Assembly (NCBI RefSeq): GCF_000250675.2
Contig: NC_018681.1
Span: 7,440,001 to 7,504,000, forward strand
Reading direction: 5' to 3'
Length of the DNA: 64,000 nucleotides
Source: Nocardia brasiliensis ATCC 700358
GTDB lineage: Bacteria; Actinomycetota; Actinomycetes; Mycobacteriales; Mycobacteriaceae
Shown here in pieces: positions 34,801 through 43,800 of the stretch (within the stretch, counting starts at the first letter, position 1; each line of letters starts with the position of its first letter). The translations under genes and the position numbers were made by a program. A model generated the notes under the pieces. It was not told the DNA's origin. It saw only the letters and a list, made by a program, of their open reading frames with translations, and made no database searches.

Positions 34801-37800
34801 ACCACCCTGCTCCCGCAGCATCCGGTGCAGCAGATCCAGCAACGGCTCCCCCGGGCGCACCTGGACACGTACCGGAATCGTGTTGAGCACCAACCCGATC
34901 ATCCGTTCCGCGCCCGGCACCTCGGGCGAGCGCGCGGAGACGGTGGAACCGAACACCACATCGTCGAGCCCGGTACTCGCGCGCAACGCCAGTCCCCACG
35001 CGGTGGACACCACCGTGGACAGGGTGACCTGGCCGTGCCCGGCCAAAGCGCGCAGCGCCGCGGAGGTCGCCGCGGGCAGTTCGATCCGGGACCGGCCCGG
35101 CAGCGGTGACCGGTCCGTCGCCCCGGTGCCGACGAGGGTCGGCTGCCGCAGGTCGGAAAGATAGGCGTGCCAAGCCTTTTCCGACGCGCCGTGATCCAGG
35201 CCGGCCAGCCAGCGCAGCTGGTCGCGGAAGTCGGCGGCAGGTTCGAGCGCCACGTCCAGCTCGCCGGCGGAGCTGGTTTCGGCCCGCTCGTAGAGGGTGA
35301 ACAGTTCGGTGAACAGCAGGGCCAGCGACCAGCCGTCGATCAGCAGGTGATGCAGTGTGAAGACGGTGCGGCTGGTGCCGTCCGGCAAACGCACCAGCAC
35401 CAATCGGATCAGCGGCGGTGCGCCGAAATCGAAAGGCGTGCGGTATTCCTCGTCCGCCAGCGCCGCCACGGCAGCCGCGGCGTCGTCGGTCGTGCGCAGA
35501 TCGACTTCCCGGCACGGTGTTTCCCACGCACCCGGAATGAACTGCACCGGTGCGCCGAAGCCCGCGTGGGTGAAACCGGCCCGCAGGTTGGCGTGCCTGC
35601 GCAGCACCGCGTCGAGGGCGCGGCGCAACAGGTCGGCGCGGGCGGGCCGGGCGGCCTCGAACACGAAGCTGACCTGCATGTGATACGCGTCCGACCCCGC
35701 GGCCCGATCGACCACGGACTGGAAGTACATGCCCTCTTGCAACGGACTCAGCGGCAGCGCTTCCTGCCACGCCGGGCACAGCGCGTCCAGGCGGGCACGC
35801 TGATCGGCGTCCACGGTGACGAGTTCTGTCGCGGCGACGGGTGCGGCCGCGGTGTCCGCCGCCGTCGCGGCCGCGGCCAGCTCGCCCAGGGTCGGGTGTT
35901 CGAACACGTCCGCGACGCTCAGCACCAAGCCGTGCCGCCGTGCTCCGGTCACCAGCCGCACCGAGGAGATGCTGTCGCCGCCGAGCGCGAAGAAGGCGTC
36001 GTCCGGGCCCGGTGCGGCGATGCCGAGCACCTCGCCCGCCAGCGCGCACAGCGTCCGCTCGGCGGCCGTGCGGGGCGCGCGACGCGCGGTGTCGGTCCGG
36101 GTCGGCTCGGGCAGCGCGGCCCGGTCCACCTTGCCGTTGAGCGTCAACGGCAGCGCGTCCAGCACCGCGATCGCCTGCGGCACCATGTATTCGGGGAGAA
36201 TGCCCGCGACGGCGGCGCGTACCGCCGCCGGGTCGAGCGTGCCGCCCGGCGACGCGACGACGTAGCCGAAGAGCCTGCCGGTGCCCGCGCTGTCCGCGCG
36301 GACCGTGGCCGCCGCCCTGGCGACCCCGGCGACCGCACGCAGCGCGGACTCGACGTCGCCCAGCTCGATCCGGAAGCCGCGCACCTTCACCTGATCGTCG
36401 CTGCGGCGCAGGTATTCCAGCCGTCCGGCGCGCTGCCGGACCAGATCACCGGTGCGGTACAGCCGCCGGCCGGGCAGATCCGGATCCGGCACGAAGCGCG
36501 CCGCGGTCAGTTCCGGCTTGCCCAGGTAGCCGCGAACCACTTGCGCGCCACCGAGATACAGCTCGCCCGCCACGCCCGGCGGCACCGGGCGCAGATGCTC
36601 GTCCAGCACTCGCGTGTGCACGTCGGTCCACGGTGCGCCGATGGTGACCTGCTCGCCGTCGCGCAGGTCGCGCGCCGTCGCCCACACCGTCGCCTCGGTG
36701 GGCCCGTACACATTCCGCACCGACCGGCAAGTGGCGACCAGCGCCACCGCGAGATCCGCGGGCAACGCCTCACCACCCACCAGCGCGCGCACCGCGGCCA
36801 GCCGCGGCGCGTCTTCGTGTTCGACCAGCACGCGCCAGAGCGAGGGCGTCGCCTGCACGAGCGTCGCGGCGCTCTCGGCGATCAAGGCGTGCAACGCGTC
36901 CGGGTCCCGGACGGTGGCCCGATCGGCGAGCACCACGGTCGCGCCGACGGTCAACGGCAGCAGCAGCTCCAGGACGGCGATATCGAAGGACACCGTCGTC
37001 ACGGCCACGATCCGATCGCCGCGGCCGATCCAGCCCTCCCCGCCGACGGTCTCGGCGAACGCCGCGAGATTCGCCGTGGTCACCATGACGCCCTTGGGCT
37101 TTCCGGTCGAGCCGGAGGTGTGGATCACGTAGGCCAGGCGCTCGTCGGCCGGCCGCGGCAGCGGCAGCGCGACCGGATCCGGTTGTGCCGCACCGTCGGT
37201 CAGCACCGTGGGCGGTCCGCCCGCAGGCAACCGATCCGCGAGATCGGAACTTGTCAGCACACACACCGGGGTCGCGTCCGCGAGCATGTACGCGAGGCGA
37301 TCCGCCGGGTAGTCGACATCGAGCGGGAGGTAGGCGGCGCCGAGGCGCAGCACGGCGAGCAGTCCGGCGATCAGATCCGTCGAGCGGGCCAGCGCGACGC
37401 CGACCACCTGCTCCGGCCCCGCGCCCGCGGCCAGCAGCAGCGCGGCGAGATCCGCTGTCCGCGTCGCGAGTTCGGCATAGGTGAGCGAGTCCGCGCCGCA
37501 GACGACGGCGGTCGCGTCGGGGGTCGCACGCACCTGGTCCGCGAAGCGCACCGCGACGCCGGGCGGTGTGGTCGAGCGCCGCGCCGGATCACGCGCCGGA
37601 TCGGTTGCGGTCAGGGCGGTTTCGAAGATGCCTGCCGTCGGCTCGGGCACGACCCGCTCGAGCACGGCGACCAGGCCATCGGCGAGCGCGTCCGCGGTCG
37701 CGGGGTCGAAGAGGTCGGCGTCGACCACCAGACGCAGGTTCGCCTCGTCCAGTGCGCCGGCATCGGCCAGCCACACCGCCGTGTCGAAACGCGCGGCGGT

Positions 37801-40800
37801 GGTGACCGGGGGCACCGGTTCGACCACGAGCCCGCCGAGCTTCGGGGCGGGGGCCGCCGGTTCATAGGCGACCATGGTCTGGAAGAGCGGATGCCGAGCC
37901 AGCGAACGCGGCGGAGCCACGGCGTCGACCACCCGCTCGAACGGTGCGTCCTGGTGCGCCAGCGCGTCCAGCGCGGCGACCCGCACGCGAGCGAGCAGCT
38001 CCGCGAAACTCGGACGGCCGCTCAGATCGCAGCGGACGACCAGGGTGTTGACGAAATACCCTACGGTGTCACCGAATTCGCCCGCGTCGTCGTCCAGCAC
38101 ACTGTCCCGATGCGACACCGTGCTGCCCAGCGGTATATCGCGCCCGGCGCCGAAGGCCGACCAGGTGGTGGCCACCGCCGCCTGCAACACCATCAGCGGA
38201 CTGACGCCGTACTCGCCGCACAGCTCGGTGATCGCCGCGCGTAGTCCGGCAGGCAGCGGCCGGAGCACGGTGTGCCCGCGGTACGCGGCCCGCGCCGGGC
38301 GCGGCCGGTCGAACGGCAGCTCCAGCTCGGCGGGCAGACCCGCGAGGGTGTCGCGCCAGTACGTCAGTTGCCCGGCGTAGGCGTCCTGTTGCTGGCGGCG
38401 ACGCTCCCGCGCCGCATACTCGCGATAGTCCGTGCCTGCCGGAGACCACTGGGGCGCTTCGTCTTTCACCCGCGCCCGATACGCGGTGTCCAGGTCGTCG
38501 AACAGCGGGCGCAGCGACGTGGCGTCGAAGGCGATGTGGTGCACGACGAGTACCAGAACGTGGTCGTCGGGCGCGACCTCGAGCAGCGTGGCCCGCGCCG
38601 GTGCCGCGGCGGTGATGTCCACGGGCTGGGTCAGGCAGGCCGCGACGGCCGCGTCGAGGCCTTCCGCACCGACCGCGTGCCAGTCCAGTCCTGCCGCCTC
38701 GGCGGCCGCGAGCAGGTGCAACGTGGCGGATCCGGCCGCGTCCTGCGGATAGGTGGTGCGCAGCACCGGATGTCGCGCCAGCACGTCTCGCCAGGCGGCG
38801 GCGAGCGCGTCGTTGTCGAGCGCACCGCGCAGCCGGACGACCACCGGCACGTCGTAGGTGGTGGACGGTCCTTCCAACCGGTGCAGGAACCACAGGCGCT
38901 CCTGCGCGGGCGACAACGGCGCGCCGGAACCCACGCGGTCGAGCACCGCGGGCGTGAAATCGGTTGGGGCCGTTGCTACTTCACTGGTTTCGGCGACCGC
39001 GCGCTGCCCGAAGCGCCGCGGATCGATCTGCGCCCGAGCCGCGAGGGTGCGCGCCGTCGGCGCGTCGAACACATCGGTGATCGCGACCCGGACGCCCAGC
39101 CTGCGCAGTTTGCCCACCAAACGCATGGCCGTCAGCGAATGCCCGCCCAGCGCGAAGAAGTCGTCGTCGGGACCGATCGAGGCAAGCTCGAGCACTCCGG
39201 CCGCGCCCTCGCGGATCGCCGACAGCACCGCATCGTCGGCGACACCGGGACTGTCGATCACCCGCGGGCGATCCGGTGTCCGAACCGGCGCACTCGGCGT
39301 CACCCAGCCGGACATGTCGAGCAGTTCGCCCACGCGCGTGCCCTCGGCCTCGACCACCGTGCGCAACACCTGCGCGATCCGATCGATGATCCGGCCGACC
39401 GTCACGTCCGCGACAGCGGCCCGGTCGTGGTAGACCACCAACTCCAGTCGTTCGCCCGGTGGGGCGAGCAGCGTGACCGGGTAGTGCGTGAGTCCGTGAT
39501 TGTGGAAGCCCGCGATCCGCAGCTCGTGCGATTCAGGCTGCTGCGCACCGGAGTTCGGGAAGTTCTCGAACACCACCAGGGTGTTGAACAGCTGGCCCAG
39601 CCCGGCGGCGCGCTCGATCTCGGCCAGACTCGCCTGCTCGAATTCCTGCATGGCGAACTGTGTTTCCTGCAGTTCGGCGAACAGGTCGAGCAGCGGCCGC
39701 TCCGGCGCGAGGGTGCAGCGCACCGGAATGGTGTTGGTGAACAAGCCGACCATGGCTTCGACGCCGGGTAGTTCGGCCGGACGACCGGATACGGTCGCAC
39801 CGAAGACGACGTCGGCCCGCTCGGTGAGTTCGGCCAGCACGACCGCCCAGGTGCCCTGCACCAGGGTGTTCAGCGTCAACCCGCGGCGCCGGCCCAGTGC
39901 GACGAGCGCGGCGGCCTGTGCTTCGGACAGCGGGACCGGCACCTGCCGGAAGTCTTGTGCGCCGGTCGATGTCGTGGACAGCAGACTCGGCGCGGCCAGA
40001 CCCGCCAGCCTGGCCGCCCACGCGTCGCGCACCGCGCCTCGGTCCTGCCGGGCGATCCATGCCAGGTAGTCGCGGTATGCGGCGGGGGCAGGCAGTTCGG
40101 CGCGGTGGTAGAGCGCGAGCAGCTCACGCAGCACGATCGGGGTGGACCAGCCGTCGGTGAGCAGATGGTGCGCGTTGAGCACCAACCGGTGCTGCGCGTC
40201 GGGCAGGTGAATCAGCAAGGCGCGCAACAGCGGCGAGCGATCGACCACGAAATGATGTGCGGCCGCTTCGGTTTCGAGCCGGTCCGCGGCGGCGACCGCG
40301 GTCCGCACGGGCAGCGCGGACAGGTCGGCGTAGCGCCACGGCATCCGCAGCGTCCGGGGAATGGCCTGCACGGGCCGGTCCAGCGCGGTGTAGTGGAATG
40401 CGGCGCCGAGATTAGGGTGCCGGGCGAGTACGGCGTCGAAGGCCGTCGCCAGCCGCTGTTCGTCGAGCGGCCCGGTCAGATCGATCCGCGCGGTCAGGGT
40501 GTACACGTCGGCCGCGCCGTCGCGGATCGCGTGGAACAGCAGACCCTCTTGCAACGGCGAGAGCGGCAGCAGCGCGGCCAGCGGTCCGTGCAGGGCTTCC
40601 AGTTCGTCGATGCCGTCCTGCGTGGCCGGGACCTCGGGGCAGTCCGACGGCGTCAGCCCGCCCTCGAACAGCACCGCGTGGGCGGCGAACGCCTCCAGCG
40701 CGAGTTCCCAATGTTCTTGCAGGGCGGTCACCGTCGCCGCGCCGAGCACCTCCCCCGCTGCCGTCCATTCCACGGCGAGCCGGGGCGCGCCCTGCTCGTG

Positions 40801-43800
40801 CACGAACGCGTTGAGCGCCAGCACCTCCGACAGGGCCTTGCCCGCGGGTTCGCACACCGCAAACGGATCTTCTTCCGGCAGTTGCCAATCGGTACCGGGC
40901 GACGCGGCGAACCGGCCGAGGTAGTTCAGCAGCAACTCGGGTGCGGGTGTGCTCGCGAGATCGGGCGCGGTCCGCGGATCCAGGTGGCGCAGCACGCCGT
41001 AACCGACGCCGCCACCGGGCACGGCGCGCTTGGCTTCCTTCACCGCGCGCAGCAACCGGCCGGCCGCCGCACCACCGGCGAGGGCCTCGGCCAGTCCGGC
41101 CGCGGTGTCGATACCGTCGGCCGGTGCCCAGACCGGGTACTCGCTGGTGAACCAGCCCACGGTGCCCGCGAAATCGGTGTCCGCCGCCAACGGGTCGCGT
41201 CCGTGTCCCTCGACGGTGACCGGCCGGCCCGCCTCCAAGGCCTCGCCACGGCTGTGCCGCCACGAGTTCACCGCGAGCAGCAGGGCGGCGAGCAGGACGT
41301 CGTCGGCACCGGCCCGGTACGCCACGGGCAACGTGGTGAGCAGGGCCTCGGTGATGGCCGCAGCAGCGAACGTTCTGGTGCGCACCGCGCTTCGCGCGTG
41401 ATCACGGCGCGGGTCGAGAGCCCGTGCACCCAGCGGGGCCGTCGTCGCCCGGCCGAGCGCCGCCCGCCAGTGTTCCGCTTCCCTGGCGTAGGTTCCGGCC
41501 GTGCCGGCCTCGGCCAGCATCGTGGCGTAGCGCCGCCACGAACTGCCTTTGGACACCAACTGCACGGGCTGCCCGTCGCGCGCCGCCCGGCACGCGGCAT
41601 GCAACTCGGGCAGCAGTACCCGCCAGGAAACGCCGTCGACGGCAAGGTGATTGGCCACCACGAGCAGCCGATCCGGTGCGCCCGCCGGGGTCCGGGCCAG
41701 CGCGACGCGCAGACAGCGGCCCGCGCGCGGGCTCAGCTGATCGGCGAGATCCTGTGCCAGGGCCGGTATCCGGGAGACGTCCTCGACATCCAGCTCGCCG
41801 AGAATATCCGCGGCCTGGACGGAGCCCGGCGCGCCGATGGTGAGCGTCGGCGGCGTCGTTTCCGTGTCCAGCACGGCACGCAGCGCGTCGTGCCGGTCGA
41901 GCATGGCCTGCACCCCGGACCGTAGCTGCGCGAAATCCAGCGTCTCGTGCAGGGCGAGCACGGTCCACTGGGCGTACCCGGCGATCGCCGCCTCGTCCGG
42001 GTTCGCGTCGAGCAACGCGCGCACGATCGGCGGCAGTGGGACCACGCCGGTCGGCTCGTCGTCGGTCACCGCGCGCGGCTCGTCGGCGAGGCGGTCGGCG
42101 GTTGCCGCAATGGTGCCCAGATCGCCTTGGGCCAGTATTGCTTTCGGCTGGACGAGCAGGCCGTGCGCGCGCAGCCGGCTGCTGACGCTGATCGCGGTGA
42201 TGCTGTCGCCGCCGAGCCCGAAGAACTCGTCGTCGACGCTCACCGCGGGCCGGCCGAGCACCTCGGCGACCACGGCGCACACGGCGCGCTCACGATCGGT
42301 GCGCGGCGCGCGGCCGCTCGAAACCAGTTGCGGCGCGGGCAGGGCCGCACGATCCAGCTTGCCGTTCACCGTGGTCGGCAGGGCGTCCAACACCACGAGC
42401 ACGGACGGAACCAGATGGTCGGGAACGGTTTTCGCGAGCCGGTGCCGCAATTCGTCGGCCCCGTCGAGTCGCTGTCCCGACGCGGGCACGAGATAGCCGA
42501 TCAGCTGAGCCAGGCCCGCGGTGCTCCGGATCACCGCCGCCGCGGCAGCCACCCCGGGCAGTGCGCCCAGGATCGCCTCGACCTCGCCCAGCTCGACCCG
42601 GTGGCCGCGGATCTTCACCTGATTGTCGCCGCGGCCGAGGAATTCGTAGCCGTGGCCGGTGCGCCACCGAGCGCGGTCGCCGGTGCGGTACATCCGCGCA
42701 CCGGGTGTGCCGAACGGGTCGGCGACGAACCGCTCGGCCGTCACGACTTGGCGGCCGAGGTAGCCGCGCGCCAATTGCGGCCCGGCGAGGTACAACTCGC
42801 CGACCTCCCCATGCGGGACGGGCTGCAGTGCGCTGTCGAGCAAATAGGTGCTCATCCCGACCAGCGGTCCGCCCACGTGCGGCACGGAACCGGACACCGG
42901 CGCAGTCAGCGCGTCGACGGTGGCTTCGGTGGGGCCGTACATGTTTCGCGCGGCCACGCCCGAGGCGACGATCGTTTCCCACAGCGCGGGCGAGGCCGCC
43001 TCGCCGCCGAAGAGCAACAGCTGCGGGCGATGTCGCGCGCCGAGCATGCCGTTGTCGATCAACGCGGCGGCCATCGACGGCGTGGTGTCGACCACGTCGA
43101 TCCGGTCGGCGGCGAACGCGGCCACCTGCGCGGCGGCGTCGCGCTGCAATTCGGCGTCGTAGAGGTGCACCCGATGCCCGCACAGCAGCCACAGCAGCTG
43201 ATCGAGCGCCGCGTCGAACGCGAAGGACGCGGTGTGCGCGGTGTGCAGCTGCCTGCCGCCCACCCGATCCGCCGCCTCGGCGTAGATGGTCGAGCGATGG
43301 TGGTGCAGCAGATGCGCCGCGCCGCCGGAGCGGACCAGGACGCCCTTGGGGCGCCCGGTGGAGCCGGAGGTGTAGACCACATAGGCCAGATGTTCGGGGT
43401 GACGCGGCGCGGCCAGCTCCGCCGCGCTCAGCGGGCCGTCCGGTGCGGCGTCGATAAGCGCACGAACGGCACTGTCCGACAAGCTGATCGGGGTCGGCCG
43501 GGCCTCGCCGGCCAGCACCTCGGCCAAGGCGTCCACCGCGAGCACCTGCACGGGGCGGGCGTCGTCGACGATATCGCGCAGCCGCTCGGTCGGGTGCTCG
43601 GGATCGAGCACCAGATGCGCCGCGCCGGCATGCTGCACGGCGAGCATCGCCACCACGATCTCGGCGGTTCTGGGTAGCGCGAGACCCACGATGTCGTCGG
43701 GTCCGACTCCCCTGCCGCGCAGGAAACGGGCCAGCTGGTGCACCTGTCTGCCGAGATCCGCTGCGGTGAGCCGGGTTTCGCCCGCGACCAGGACGACGCG

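Noticed and set aside
31918..38244. Very long plus-strand open frames (over 1000 codons each) opposite the NRPS gene
   Set aside because: They are antisense to a gene with unmistakable NRPS domains. They have Arg/Gln/His/Gly-rich, low-complexity translations and no ribosome sites, as expected from high third-position GC.
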